A stretch of DNA of 64,000 nt from Hymenobacter siberiensis. Its GTDB lineage: Bacteria; Bacteroidota; Bacteroidia; Cytophagales; Hymenobacteraceae. The notes beneath the pieces were generated by a model. The model did not search any database. It was not told the DNA's origin and saw nothing but the letters and a program-made list of their open reading frames with translations. The number at the start of each line of letters is the position of its first letter. Within the stretch, counting starts at the first letter, position 1. The DNA is taken from NCBI RefSeq assembly GCF_018967845.1, contig NZ_JAHLZZ010000001.1:558001-622000 (forward strand), read 5' to 3'. Of this stretch, positions 1-7,837 are shown piece by piece. The translations under genes were made by a program, and so were the position numbers.

Positions 1-85
1 CGTGCCGGCCTTCTACGAAGCGTTCGGCATTAAGCCCGGCCAGAAACTCTACCGGCCCGATTCGACGCGCGTGATAATTTGGTAA
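1..85 (+). CDS. M13-family metallopeptidase, C-terminal fragment
   Basis: The window opens inside a gene. The frame starting at base 2 reads VPAFYEAFGIKPGQKLYRPD and ends in ..TRVIIW before TAA at 83-85. The pattern FYEAFGIKPG, then MYRP-like, then RVxIW at the extreme C-terminus is typical of neprilysin/PepO-type (M13) zinc endopeptidases, in which the last residue is a Trp. The zinc motifs lie outside the window, so the call rests on 27 residues. It converges with the histidine kinase gene ending at 242, with an inverted repeat between them. Confidence 0.6.
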   Translation, partial: VPAFYEAFGIKPGQKLYRPDSTRVIIW

Positions 86-111
86 GCTGGGTAGAATAGG
101 TCGGTAAAAAG

Positions 112-224
112 AACGTCATGCTGAGCGCGGTCGAAGCATCTCGCGTGCAATAGTAAACCCATTCGATTGAGTTACTACCACACGCGAGATGCTTCGGCTA
201 CGCTCAGCATAACGTTTTTTTTAG
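112..224. repeat. Family A inverted repeat between convergent genes
   Basis: Arms at 112-147 and 181-216 are near-perfect reverse complements. They begin AACGTCATGCTGAGCGC and include the AAGCATCTCGCG core, around a loop of about 33 nt. A run of eight T follows the right arm on the plus strand, so it could terminate transcription of the upstream peptidase gene. The same arm core recurs at 3366, 5021, 5793, 42895 and inside 48800-48942. Confidence 0.85.
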
Positions 225-241
225 CCCTTTCGGTATCGCGC

Positions 242-2170
242 CTACTTCGCCGCCGGCAGGCTCACCGTCACGTTGGTACCCGCGCCGGGGCGGCTCTGAA
301 TCACCAGTGTGCCGCCGTGCCGGTGCACGAAGGCACGGCACAGTGCCAGGCCCAAACCCAGGCCGGTGGATTGGGGCATGAGGGACGGCTCGGGCAGCGC
401 CGAGCCGCTCATGAGCGATGAAACGGTGGCGGCGCTCATGCCCGGCCCGGTGTCGGTGCAGCTGAGCAGGACCATGCGGGGGTCGTCGGGGTCGGGGGCG
501 GCTTCGAGGTAGACGTGGCCGCCGGCGGGCATGAATTTCAGGGCGTTGCCCACCAGATTACGCAGAATGGTGCGGGTCATGTTGCGGTCGGCCAGCAGGC
601 GCAGGCTGGGGGAAGCAGCCATGGTGATATGCTGCCAGCTGGCGGCCGCCGTGGTCTGGTACAGGGCCTGGCACTCGGCAAACAGGTCCGTTACCAGCAG
701 GGGCGTGGGGCGGCACTCCAGCTCGCCGGTCTGGCTCACGGCCCAGTTCAACACGTTGTCGAGCAGGTGGTTGAGGCTTTCGGAGGCCTGGCGCACCAGG
801 GCGGGCAGGCGGGCCAGGCCGGCCTGGTCATTCTGGGCAATGTAGGAATCAATGAGGCTGGTGACGCCGGCAAAGGCCGTGACCGGGCCACGCAGGTCGT
901 GGGCCACAATGGCGTAGAGCTTGTCTTTGAACACGGCCACGGTGCGCAGCTCCTCCGAGGCCTTTTCCAGGGCGCGGTTGTTGGCGGCCAGGGCGGTGCG
1001 GCTGCGGCGCAGGTTGCGGTGCAGGTACACGGCCACCAGCAAGCCCAAAGCCAGAACAGCCACGGCCGCGCCCAGCAGGCGGTTGTGCCAGCCCTGCTCG
1101 GCCTGCTCGGCCGTGAGCTGGCGCAGCCGCCGGGCCCGCTCCTGGGTTTCGTAGCTGACCTGAGCGGCCGCCAGGGTTTGCATGGTCTGGCGGTTGTTCA
1201 GGGTATCGTTCAGGTCCACGTAGCGCTTGTTCCACTCATAGGCTTCGCGGTAGTGGTCGTACTCTGCCGCTTCGGCCGCCAGAATACTGTAGGCATCAAG
1301 CACCCGCTCCAGGTAGCCGCTTTGGCGCGCGATGCTCAGGGCTTCGCGCACGGCGGCGTCGACGCGGTCAGGCTGGTCGGTCTGGATGTAGTACATCGCA
1401 AACAAAATCAGCTGCTCGGCCTGGTTGCGCATCGCGTGCTGGCGGCGGCTGATGGCCAGCGCCTGCGTGAGCAGCCGTTTCACCCGGGGCAGGCGGCCCA
1501 GCTGCATCTGGTAGGTAGCCAGGCTGGAGAGGTAGGTCGACTCGGCGGTGGAGTCGCTTTGGCGGCGTGCCAGGGCCAGGGCCAGCGAATCGTAGTGCAG
1601 GGCCTGCGACACCTGCCGCCGGTAGAAGAACAGGCTGCCCACGTTGCCCAGCAACTCCATGCGGGAATGCGCCGTGACGCCCGGCCGCGTATGCAGCTGC
1701 AGCGCCCGCTGGTACTGGCGCCAGGCCGTAGTAGAGTCGCCGCGCTCGTGGTAGATGCTGCCCTGCGCCGTGTAGGTGCGCACCAGCGCGTCGGTATCGT
1801 GTTGGGCGCGGGCCAGCTCCTGCGCTTCGCTCAGCAGGTTCAGGGCTTCCGGGCCGTTGGAGAGATTGGCGTAGCAGCTGGCCAGGCTCAGCAGGCTGCG
1901 CAGCAGGCCGGGGGCTTGCTCATCGGCGGGCAGGGTGCGGGCCAGCGCCACGGCGGCCTCGCCGTAGGGCAGGGCGCGGGCGGGCTGCTCGTCGTGCAGC
2001 CGGTAGCACAGGGCCGTGAGCAGGCGCAGCCGAGTGGTATCGGGCAGGCGGGTGGCCAGCCGCTGGCGGAGCACCTCGGGATTGACCGGCACGGATGCCC
2101 CGGCGGGCACCTGCGGCACCAGCAACCCCAAGGCTATCAGCCATCTCAGCAAAAAACCGGGCCGCGTCAT
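242..2170 (-). CDS. TPR-containing sensor histidine kinase
   Basis: From the ATG at 2170 the protein has 642 residues. It begins with a signal peptide (TRPGFLLRWLIALGLLV, Ala-rich cleavage region), followed by a periplasmic TPR array at roughly 40-330, a membrane segment at about 364-385 (LLGAAVAVLALGLLVAVYL), a HisKA-type dimerisation helix with phospho-acceptor His424 in AHDLRGPV, and a HATPase domain. The N box is RNLVGNALKF (Asn538/Asn542), G1 is DTGPGM near 573 and G2 is GLGLGLALC near 603. Upstream in-frame starts exist (ATG 2182, TTG 2194), but a -7 box overlaps 2192-2199, which favours 2170 or 2182. No response regulator is adjacent, so its partner is unknown. This TPR-kinase architecture is common in Bacteroidota. 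Confidence 0.88.
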   Translation of the reverse strand: MTRPGFLLRWLIALGLLVPQVPAGASVPVNPEVLRQRLATRLPDTTRLRLLTALCYRLHDEQPARALPYGEAAVALARTLPADEQAPGLLRSLLSLASCYANLSNGPEALNLLSEAQELARAQHDTDALVRTYTAQGSIYHERGDSTTAWRQYQRALQLHTRPGVTAHSRMELLGNVGSLFFYRRQVSQALHYDSLALALARRQSDSTAESTYLSSLATYQMQLGRLPRVKRLLTQALAISRRQHAMRNQAEQLILFAMYYIQTDQPDRVDAAVREALSIARQSGYLERVLDAYSILAAEAAEYDHYREAYEWNKRYVDLNDTLNNRQTMQTLAAAQVSYETQERARRLRQLTAEQAEQGWHNRLLGAAVAVLALGLLVAVYLHRNLRRSRTALAANNRALEKASEELRTVAVFKDKLYAIVAHDLRGPVTAFAGVTSLIDSYIAQNDQAGLARLPALVRQASESLNHLLDNVLNWAVSQTGELECRPTPLLVTDLFAECQALYQTTAAASWQHITMAASPSLRLLADRNMTRTILRNLVGNALKFMPAGGHVYLEAAPDPDDPRMVLLSCTDTGPGMSAATVSSLMSGSALPEPSLMPQSTGLGLGLALCRAFVHRHGGTLVIQSRPGAGTNVTVSLPAAK

Positions 2171-2191
2171 AAATGGCTGCATAGTGCTAGC

Positions 2192-2199
2192 CAAAGATA
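2192..2199 (-). promoter_or_regulatory. Candidate -7 box (TATCTTTG) for the TPR kinase
   Basis: The minus strand reads TATCTTTG, matching the Bacteroidota -7 consensus TAnnTTTG. It ends 21 nt before the ATG at 2170 and overlaps the more distal TTG start, which argues against that start. I saw no clear -33 TTG at the expected spacing. Confidence 0.45.
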
Positions 2200-2443
2200 A
2201 GCAACACCCGGTTAACCTTCACGCTTTAATGCTATTTTTAAAACGTCGCAAATTCTCATTCTGGAACTGAAACCCGTCAAAAAATAGTATAAATGCAGAA
2301 TAACTCCTGATTTTACCCGATTAAGGCAGATGCTGCCCATTACCAAAATCAGATTCAGGTTATGGCGATACAATTTCTATACGGCACCTAATTGCCCTGA
2401 GCCAAACTGGCCGGACTGGCCCGCCAGCCTAGTTCAGGGGTAT

Positions 2444-3322
2444 TTATTGCTGAGCGGCGTTGCGCTCGGCCTGCCGGGCCAGCTTGGTATTGAGGCGGGC
2501 GGCGTCGCCGCGCCGCACCACGCGGGCAATGTGAATGCTGAGCTCGTAGAGCAGCATGATGGGGATGGTAACGATAATCTGGGCCGAGATGTCGGGCGGG
2601 GTAATGACGGCCGCGATGATGAGAATGACCACAATAGCATGCTTGCGGTAGACCTGCATGATTTCGGCCGACACCAGCCCCGCCTTGGCCAGGAAGAACA
2701 CAATCATGGGCAGCTCAAACACGAAGGCGCACGACACGCTCATGGTGGTGAGCGTGCTCAGGTAGCTCTGCATATCAATCTGGTTTTCGATGCTGGCATC
2801 GACCACGTAGCCGGCCAGGAAGTTGATGCTGAGCGGCGCGGCAATGTAGTAGCCGAACATCAGACCCATAATAAAGAGGATGGACACGAAAAACACGGCT
2901 CCCTGCGAGTTCTGCCGCTCGTGCGGGTAGAGGCCGGGCTTCACAAAGCGCCAGATTTCCCAGAACAAATACGGAAACGCCAGCAGGATACCCACGATAA
3001 ACGACGTGCTGATGTGCATGGTGAGCTGCCCGCTCATCTCACGGTTCTGAATGACGAAGCCGATTTTATCGATGCACAAATCCGGCGCGTGCACCCACTC
3101 GCCGAACTTGCAGAACATGCGGTACGTCCAGAAATCGGGCCGCGAGGGGCCCAGAATCAGGTCGTGAAACAGGAAGTCTTTGGCGAAAAACGCCCCAGTG
3201 GCGAACACCACCACCGAAATAGCTGCCCGGATGATGTGCCAGCGCAGCGCCTCCAGGTGGTCGATGAAGGACATTTCGTGCTGTTCGCCCAGCGGTTTTG
3301 GTTGTTGCGGTTGAGGTTGCAC
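2444..3322 (-). CDS. tatC: Twin-arginine translocase subunit TatC
   Basis: TatC is the inner-membrane receptor of the twin-arginine export pathway for folded proteins. The sequence has the diagnostic MSFIDHLEALRWHI near the N-terminus, six hydrophobic segments, and the conserved FVKPGLYPHERQ and TPPDISAQIIVTIP stretches. The full reading is 292 residues from a GTG at 3322. An internal ATG 16 codons later (MSFIDHLEAL) is an alternative; the extra N-terminus is Gln/Pro-rich (MQPQPQQPKPLGEQ), which Bacteroidota TatC proteins often carry. No tatA/B gene is adjacent. It lies downstream of glyA on the same strand, separated by a family A inverted repeat. Confidence 0.95.
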   Translation of the reverse strand: MQPQPQQPKPLGEQHEMSFIDHLEALRWHIIRAAISVVVFATGAFFAKDFLFHDLILGPSRPDFWTYRMFCKFGEWVHAPDLCIDKIGFVIQNREMSGQLTMHISTSFIVGILLAFPYLFWEIWRFVKPGLYPHERQNSQGAVFFVSILFIMGLMFGYYIAAPLSINFLAGYVVDASIENQIDMQSYLSTLTTMSVSCAFVFELPMIVFFLAKAGLVSAEIMQVYRKHAIVVILIIAAVITPPDISAQIIVTIPIMLLYELSIHIARVVRRGDAARLNTKLARQAERNAAQQ

Positions 3323-3365
3323 GGAGGGGAATAGGGGATTAAATTTTGGAGAGAGCGGAAACTAA

Positions 3366-3467
3366 AACGTCATGTCGAGCGCAGCCGAGACATCTCGCTC
3401 GCTTCGTTGCAACAGCTTTGGATTACTGCTGCACGCGAGATGTCTCGGCTGCGCTCGACATGACGTT
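3366..3467. repeat. Family A inverted repeat (33-bp perfect arms) between glyA and tatC
   Basis: Arms 3366-3398 and 3435-3467 are perfect reverse complements beginning AACGTCATGTCGAGCGCAG. The loop is 36 nt. It lies between two genes on the same strand (glyA ends at 3498, tatC begins at 3322), so here it is not between convergent genes. No long T run follows on the minus strand. Confidence 0.88.
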
Positions 3468-3497
3468 CTGACTATTCAGCCCTACATACGTAAAAAA

Positions 3498-4790
3498 TTA
3501 CGCAAACAGCGGGTAGTCCTGCAACCAGGCATTCACCTGCTGGCGCACCTGCCCGATGCGGGTGTCGTTGTCGTGGTTCATCAGCGTTTCGTCAATCAGC
3601 TCCACGATGCGGACCATGTCGGACTCGCCCAAGCCACGGGTAGTTACGGCGGCCGAGCCAATGCGGATGCCGCTGGTCACGAAAGGCGACTTGTCGTCGA
3701 AAGGCACCATGTTTTTATTGATGGTGATATCGGCCCGCACCAGCGTGTTTTCGGCCAGCTTGCCGCTGAGGCCCTTCGAGCGCAGGTCAATCAGCATGAG
3801 GTGGTTGTCGGTGCCGCCCGAGATGATATCGTAGCCCAGGCCAACGAAGCTGGCTGCCAGTGCCTGGGCATTGCGCGCCACTTGCTGGGTGTAGGTTTTG
3901 AAGTCGTCGGTGAGCGCCTCGCCGAAGGCCACGGCCTTGGCCGCGATGACGTGCTCCAGCGGCCCGCCCTGGGTGCCGGGGAATACGCCGGAGTCGAGCA
4001 GCGCCGACATGGGGCGGATTTCGCCCTTTGGGGTTTTCAGGCCGAAGGGATTATCGAAATCTTTGCCCAGCATGATGAGGCCGCCGCGGGGGCCGCGCAG
4101 GGTTTTGTGGGTCGTGGTAGTCACGATGTGGCAGTGGTCGAACGGCGAGTTCAGCAAGCCCGTAGCAATGAGGCCCGAAGGATGCGAGATGTCGGCCAGC
4201 AGCAGGGCGCCCACTTCGTCGGCGGCTTCGCGCAGGGCGGCGTAGTTCCAGTCGCGGGAGTAGGCCGAGGCCCCGCAGATAATCATCTTGGGGCGCTCGC
4301 GGCGGGCAATATCCTTGATTTTACTCCAGTCGATGAGGCCGGTTTCGCGCTCCACGCCATAAAAGCTGGGCACGAAATATTTACCCGAAAAATTGACCGG
4401 TGAGCCATGGGTGAGGTGGCCGCCGTGGCTTAGGTCAAACCCCAGGATTTTGTCGCCGGGCTTGAGGCAGGCCAGAAACACGGCGGCGTTGGCCTGGGCC
4501 CCGGAGTGGGGCTGCACGTTGGCCCACTGCACACCAAACAGCTCCTTCACGCGGTCAATGGCTAATTGCTCCACCTGGTCTACTATTTCGCAGCCGCCGT
4601 AGTAGCGCTTGCCAGGCAGGCCTTCGGCGTACTTATTGGTGAGCACGGAGCCCTGGGCGGCCATCACCTGTTCCGAAGCATAGTTTTCGGAGGCAATGAG
4701 TTCCAGACCGTGGGTTTGGCGGGTTTTCTCCTGCGCAATGAGGTCGAAAACGGCGGTATCGAGGAGGCGGGCGGGGGCGGCTGTTTGCAT
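3498..4790 (-). CDS. glyA: Serine hydroxymethyltransferase
   Basis: GlyA is the PLP enzyme that interconverts serine plus tetrahydrofolate with glycine plus methylene-tetrahydrofolate, the main one-carbon source. The protein has 430 residues, a normal length. Visible motifs are LELIASENY near the start, the [14 protein letters not shown] substrate loop, HSGAQAN, and the Schiff-base lysine Lys229 in [14 protein letters not shown]. The ATG at 4790 is preceded by TACCTTTA exactly 5 nt upstream, a spacing also seen before rsmI and lptB, so the mRNA may be nearly leaderless. Confidence 0.97.
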   Translation of the reverse strand: MQTAAPARLLDTAVFDLIAQEKTRQTHGLELIASENYASEQVMAAQGSVLTNKYAEGLPGKRYYGGCEIVDQVEQLAIDRVKELFGVQWANVQPHSGAQANAAVFLACLKPGDKILGFDLSHGGHLTHGSPVNFSGKYFVPSFYGVERETGLIDWSKIKDIARRERPKMIICGASAYSRDWNYAALREAADEVGALLLADISHPSGLIATGLLNSPFDHCHIVTTTTHKTLRGPRGGLIMLGKDFDNPFGLKTPKGEIRPMSALLDSGVFPGTQGGPLEHVIAAKAVAFGEALTDDFKTYTQQVARNAQALAASFVGLGYDIISGGTDNHLMLIDLRSKGLSGKLAENTLVRADITINKNMVPFDDKSPFVTSGIRIGSAAVTTRGLGESDMVRIVELIDETLMNHDNDTRIGQVRQQVNAWLQDYPLFA

Positions 4791-4795
4791 GGGCG

Positions 4796-4803
4796 TAAAG
4801 GTA
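4796..4803 (-). promoter_or_regulatory. Candidate -7 box (TACCTTTA) 5 nt before glyA ATG
   Basis: The minus strand reads TACCTTTA-CGCCC-ATG. It differs from TAnnTTTG at the last base, but has the same 5-nt spacing to the start codon as the boxes of rsmI and lptB. Transcription would begin at or next to the A of the ATG. Confidence 0.4.
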
Positions 4804-4854
4804 ATAGGGGATAAGGGATAGGGAATAAGGGATACGAATGGGTGGCAAGGAAAT

Positions 4855-4996
4855 CAGGTTGAACGCATATAAATGGAGTCATGGGCCTCCATTGTCTCAC
4901 AGGGCATTTTAGGTTTTAAAAAAGCGTCAGGTCCAAAACAAAAAAGTACCCTGGTAGGCTGGATTCAGTCCTCAAAATTTATATGCGTTCAACCTG
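4855..4996. mobile_element. MITE-like element, 142 bp, perfect 20-bp terminal inverted repeats
   Basis: The ends are CAGGTTGAACGCATATAAAT (4855-4874) and its exact reverse complement (4977-4996). The 9-bp word CAAGGAAAT flanks both sides directly (4846-4854 and 4997-5005), as expected of a target-site duplication. The 102-nt interior has no meaningful open frame. The structure is that of a non-autonomous miniature transposable element. Which transposase family would move it is unknown; no copy of these ends occurs elsewhere in the window, and they do not match the IS4 element at 51967. Confidence 0.8.
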
Positions 4997-5020
4997 CAAG
5001 GAAATAGAAGGGCCGGCAGG

Positions 5021-5103
5021 CCGAGCGCAGCCGCGGCATCTCGCTCGCATCGTTGCAATCGTATTGATTACTGCTGCACGCGAGATGCCGCGACTGCACT
5101 CGG
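5021..5103. repeat. Family A inverted repeat
   Basis: Arms 5021-5044 (CCGAGCGCAGCCGCGGCATC..) and 5080-5103 pair with few mismatches. The loop includes GATTACTGCTGCACG, nearly identical to the loop and arm junction of the element at 3366, so the two copies share more than arm sequence. Confidence 0.8.
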
Positions 5104-5234
5104 CATGACGACCTTTTCCCTTTGTATTCCCTATCCCTTTTTCCCTATCCCTTCTTCACTATCCCTTTTTCCCTATCCCTTATCCCCCTATTCCCTATTT
5201 CCGTCGTTACTTGCTAGAGCCTTTACTTTCTGCT

Positions 5235-5756
5235 ATGTCCACGCCCCTTGCCGAAACCATTACCCAGCTGCGCATCGGCAATCAGAAATCTCTGGTTGAC
5301 TTTTACCAGCGCAGCCGGCACCTATTTGCCCGCTGGGCGCAGCGCAAGCACCAGCTGCCCGCCGACAAGGCCCACGGCCTGCTGCAGGACACGTTGCTCG
5401 ATTTTTACGACCACGTAGCCGACGGCCGCATCACCCGCATGCCCGAGGACTTGCGCGCCTACCTCTACGGCATGGCCCAGGAGCGCATTGCGGCCCAGGT
5501 GCCCGCCCACCAGCCCCTACCCGCCGCCGAGGCCAGCCGCCGCCAGCGCCTGCTCGCCCAGTTCAGCCAACTCAGCACCGACTGCCAGCAGGTGCTCACC
5601 TACTTTTATTTTCGGGGCTACCACTTCGAGAAGATGGGCGGCAAAATGGGCTTCCCCAACGCCACCGTGGCCCGCCGCCAGAAAAGCACCTGCCTGCGCA
5701 AGCTCTACGACTTGGTGCGCGGCGGGTATGAGCCGATGAACAGCGGCGGGGCGTAA
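5235..5756 (+). CDS. Sigma-70-like (ECF-type) RNA polymerase factor
   Basis: The 173-residue protein from the ATG at 5235 has the two-part layout of ECF sigma factors. A region-2-like helical part covers about 15-85 (LVDFYQRSRHLFARW .. LLQDTLLDFYDHV .. LRAYLYGMAQERI). A region-4-like part covers about 115-165 (LSTDCQQVLTYFYFRGYHF, then a helix-turn-helix-like EKMGGKMGFPNATVARRQKS). Residue conservation is weaker than in classical ECF factors. A TTG lies upstream at 5211 in frame, but the ATG gives the natural N-terminus. The next gene on the same strand encodes a membrane protein shaped like an anti-sigma factor, separated by a family A inverted repeat. Stimulus and targets cannot be read. 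Confidence 0.72.
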   Translation: MSTPLAETITQLRIGNQKSLVDFYQRSRHLFARWAQRKHQLPADKAHGLLQDTLLDFYDHVADGRITRMPEDLRAYLYGMAQERIAAQVPAHQPLPAAEASRRQRLLAQFSQLSTDCQQVLTYFYFRGYHFEKMGGKMGFPNATVARRQKSTCLRKLYDLVRGGYEPMNSGGA

Positions 5757-5792
5757 GGGTAGCTGAACGTTAATAAGCGGAACGTTGATGAA

Positions 5793-5902
5793 AAGGCCGT
5801 CATGCTGAGCGCAGTTGAAGCATCTCTACCGCGCCACTAATCCTTTTGATTGAATTACTATTGCGGTAAAGATGCTTTGCTGCGCTCAGCATGACGGCCC
5901 TT
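5793..5902. repeat. Family A inverted repeat between sigma-like and anti-sigma-like genes
   Basis: Arms 5793-5832 and 5863-5902 pair over about 40 bp, starting AAAGGCCGTCATGCTGAGCG, with a few mismatches and a loop of about 30 nt. It separates two co-oriented genes that would normally be co-transcribed. An in-frame ATG inside the right arm (5891) could extend the next gene, but the ATG at 5930 is the better start. Confidence 0.85.
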
Positions 5903-5929
5903 TATCAAACTACCCTTCGCCCTGTGCCC

Positions 5930-6727
5930 ATGGACCTCCGCCCTTACTTCGATGAGCTCGAACGCTTCGCCGATGGCCAGATGAGCCCGGCCGAGCAGGA
6001 TGCCTTCGAGCTGCGGCTGGAGCAGGACGAGGCCCTGGCCGACGCCCACGCCGCCTACGAGCAGCTGACCGCCGACCTGCGCTGGGCGGCAGGGCACGAC
6101 GCCCTGCGCCTGCGCCTGCAAGCCCTCGACGACCGCATGAACGAGCGCGGCACCGCCCTGGCCCGCGCCCACCACCTCACCCAGCGTCGCCAGCGACGTT
6201 GGGCCGTGTGGGGCACCCTGGGCGCGGTGCTGCTGCTGGCCGCCGGCGTAGCCACCTGGTACCTGGCCCGCCCCACCCAGGCCCGGCCCGCCCGCAACTG
6301 GGAAGCCTACTACCAGCCCGACCCCGGCCCCGCCGTGACCACCGGCCTGCTGCATACCCGCCCCCTGCTGGCCGAAGCCCTCGACCAATATCAGTCGGGC
6401 CACTACCCGGCCGCCCTGCACTCGCTGGGCCGCGTGAGCGCCACAAGCGTGGGGGCCGACACCCTGCTCTACCTGCGCGGCATGATGCTGCTGCGCCAGG
6501 GCCAGGGCAATGCCGCCCAGCTCTACCTGCGCCGCGTGAGCGACGACAGCGCCGCTTCCAGTGCCCTGGCCCGCCGTGCCCGCTACCACCTCGGCATGGC
6601 TTACTGGCAGGCCCAGGAGCTGGCTCCCGCCTTCGTTACCCTGTGCGCCGTGGCCGCCGACTCGCTCAGCCCCTACCGCGCCTCGGCCCGGCGGGTAGTA
6701 GCGGCCGGCGTGCTCGACGGGCAGTAG
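5930..6727 (+). CDS. Anti-sigma-factor-like membrane protein with TPR-like C-terminus
   Basis: The 265-residue protein starts MDLRPYFDELERFADGQMSP, a short helical N-terminal domain (YFDELERFADGQMSPAEQ then acidic helices) resembling the cytoplasmic zinc-less anti-sigma domains of Bacteroidota. A basic stretch (RRQRRW) precedes one membrane segment at about 91-112. The C-terminal part (about 150-260) is helical with TPR-like pairs: ALDQYQSGHYPAALHSLGRV, YLRGMMLLRQGQGNAAQLYL and ARYHLGMAYWQAQELAPAF. Inferred topology is cytoplasmic N-terminus and periplasmic C-terminus. Its position after the sigma-like gene suggests it binds that factor and senses an envelope signal, but no partner is demonstrated. 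Confidence 0.65.
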   Translation: MDLRPYFDELERFADGQMSPAEQDAFELRLEQDEALADAHAAYEQLTADLRWAAGHDALRLRLQALDDRMNERGTALARAHHLTQRRQRRWAVWGTLGAVLLLAAGVATWYLARPTQARPARNWEAYYQPDPGPAVTTGLLHTRPLLAEALDQYQSGHYPAALHSLGRVSATSVGADTLLYLRGMMLLRQGQGNAAQLYLRRVSDDSAASSALARRARYHLGMAYWQAQELAPAFVTLCAVAADSLSPYRASARRVVAAGVLDGQ

Positions 6728-6769
6728 CGCAGTTTAACTCCTGCCCGGAATGATGAAGATACGGTGCCG

Positions 6770-7468
6770 CTACCGCTTGCCGATGGTGTAGGCGGGCTCG
6801 CAGTTAGGCACCAGGGTCAGCTTCCAGGTATCGAGGTTGAGGGCGGCAAGGTGGGCCAGCTCGGGGTTGTGGCGGTACACGCAGCCGGTATCGAGGCCCA
6901 GCGCGCCGGGGTGGGTGGCGGCTTTGGCGCGCACCTGGGCGGTGGGCGTGGGTACGTGGCCGTGCAGCAGGCGGCGGCCTCCCAGCCGCCCGGGGTCGTA
7001 CACGTAGCTCTTGGTGTTCATCATGGTCGTGTAGTCCTGACGCATTTCGGCGGGGGGCAGGGCGAAATTGTAGCCGGCGTGCACGAGCATGAAATCGGGC
7101 AGCTCAATCTCATAAGGCAAGCTGGCCAGCCAGTCGAGGTAGGGCGCGGGAATGTCGGAGAGGCGCGACACGCCGAAGCTGCGCAGCGTGGGCAAGCGGC
7201 CGCGCGGTCCCAGCCAGTCCCAGCGCCAACGGTGGCGGGCGGCGTCGAGCAGGGCCTGGTCGTGGTTGCCACGCAGGCAGTGCACCTGGTAGCCAGCCGC
7301 TTGCAGATACATCAGGTAGTCGAGCACGCCACGGCTGTCGGGGCCTTTGTTCACGTAGTCGCCCAGCAGGTAAAGCTCATCTTTCCGGCTGAGCTTGAGC
7401 GCTACTTCAACCAAGTGGCGGAAGGTGTGCAGGCAGCCGTGCAGGTCGGTAGTGGCGTAGCGGCTCAT
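6770..7468 (-). CDS. PPP-superfamily metallophosphatase (Ser/Thr phosphatase type)
   Basis: This 232-residue protein begins MSRYATTDLHGC. It carries the calcineurin-like metallophosphatase motifs in order: DLHGC near residue 8 (an atypical form of GDxHG lacking the leading Gly), GDYVNKGPDS near 40, GNHD near 71, LVHAGYN near 131 and HGHVPT near 170. These coordinate a dinuclear metal centre. Family members dephosphorylate proteins or nucleotides such as Ap4A; the substrate cannot be assigned. The ATG at 7468 is preferred over a TTG at 7477. It converges with the anti-sigma-like gene across a 42-nt gap that has no inverted repeat. Confidence 0.88.
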   Translation of the reverse strand: MSRYATTDLHGCLHTFRHLVEVALKLSRKDELYLLGDYVNKGPDSRGVLDYLMYLQAAGYQVHCLRGNHDQALLDAARHRWRWDWLGPRGRLPTLRSFGVSRLSDIPAPYLDWLASLPYEIELPDFMLVHAGYNFALPPAEMRQDYTTMMNTKSYVYDPGRLGGRRLLHGHVPTPTAQVRAKAATHPGALGLDTGCVYRHNPELAHLAALNLDTWKLTLVPNCEPAYTIGKR

Positions 7469-7486
7469 GGCAGGCAATTACAACAA

Positions 7487-7522
7487 GAAAAGCACGCCAT
7501 ACACCGCATGACGTGCTTTTTA
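7487..7522 (-). terminator. Hairpin terminator after the small split gene
   Basis: Complementary AAAAGCACG and CGTGCTTTTT flank a loop of about 14 nt, and the minus strand reads TTTTCTTG after the stem. It lies between the small minus-strand genes at 7571-7787 and the phosphatase start at 7468, so it can end the former transcript. Confidence 0.6.
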
Positions 7523-7570
7523 ATTCGACACGTTCTTTATAACCGGACCAATGGCACGGCTTAGCGGCAG

Positions 7571-7690
7571 TTAGTGGCCGCCGCCGTAGGCCGGCTTGTC
7601 CAGCTCGGGTTTGTCGAGGTTGCGGTTGGGGTCCTGGATGCCGGCGTCGAGGGCTTCCTGCTCCAGGCGCTTGCGGGTTTCCTCATCCAT
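7571..7690 (-). CDS. Small hydrophilic protein, second half of a possibly split gene
   Basis: This 39-residue frame (MDEETRKRLEQEALDAGIQD.. ending KPAYGGGH) has a natural, charged, bacterial-protein-like composition. Its ATG lies just before the TGA of the preceding small frame (ATGGATGA, 8-nt overlap), so the two could be translationally coupled. The alternative is that both are pieces of one roughly 70-residue protein broken by a frameshift or sequencing error in the GC-rich stretch near 7690-7715. No function is recognised. Confidence 0.45.
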   Translation of the reverse strand: MDEETRKRLEQEALDAGIQDPNRNLDKPELDKPAYGGGH

Positions 7691-7787
7691 GCCCGATACG
7701 GGCACCGCCGGCACCCTTGGGCTGCTCGGACTGGGTGGGGGCACCCTTGTTTTCGCTGGATTGCTGGTTGGATTTCGTATTGAACAT
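7683..7787 (-). CDS. Small Gln/Ser/Asn-rich peptide, first half of a possibly split gene
   Basis: The 34-residue frame from the ATG at 7787 reads MFNTKSNQQSSENKGAPTQS and continues EQPKGAGGARIGHG before TGA. Its composition (Gln, Ser, Asn, Lys, Glu) resembles a genuine disordered N-terminus, unlike the Pro/Arg-rich translations of the other frames. It overlaps the next small frame by 8 nt. Either a coupled pair or one gene with a frameshift. Confidence 0.4.
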   Translation of the reverse strand: MFNTKSNQQSSENKGAPTQSEQPKGAGGARIGHG

Positions 7788-7837
7788 GATTGGAGGGGAA
7801 AAATAGTGAGAAGATAGCCAGGCACTTTTACCTCAAC

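Larger units (their letters stand above)
4803..5204. repeat. Nested intergenic block with outer purine/pyrimidine inverted arms
   Basis: This gap between glyA and the sigma-like gene has no coding frame I can support. Its outer arms are purine-rich GGGATAAGGGATAGGG at 4806-4835 and complementary pyrimidine-rich repeats of TTCCCTATCCC at about 5123-5204, several tandem units longer on the right. Inside are a MITE-like insertion (4855-4996) and a family A inverted repeat (5021-5103). The block therefore looks like one inverted-repeat element within another, plus a later insertion. Confidence 0.7.

Noticed and set aside
515..2200. Long open frame on the plus strand opposite the TPR kinase (also at 2330-3334, 14449-16077 and 25425-26279)
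   Set aside because: These are antisense shadows of clear minus-strand genes. Their translations are Gly/Ala/His/Gln-rich with no motifs, as expected opposite GC-rich codons.
2444..3322. TatC start at the internal ATG (MSFIDHL)
   Set aside because: Not excluded, but the GTG at 3322 gives the Gln/Pro-rich N-terminal extension common in Bacteroidota TatC; kept as an alternative only.
6728..6769. Hidden inverted repeat between the convergent genes at 6727 and 6770
   Set aside because: The 42-nt gap has no arms of useful length; it is a true exception to the pattern.
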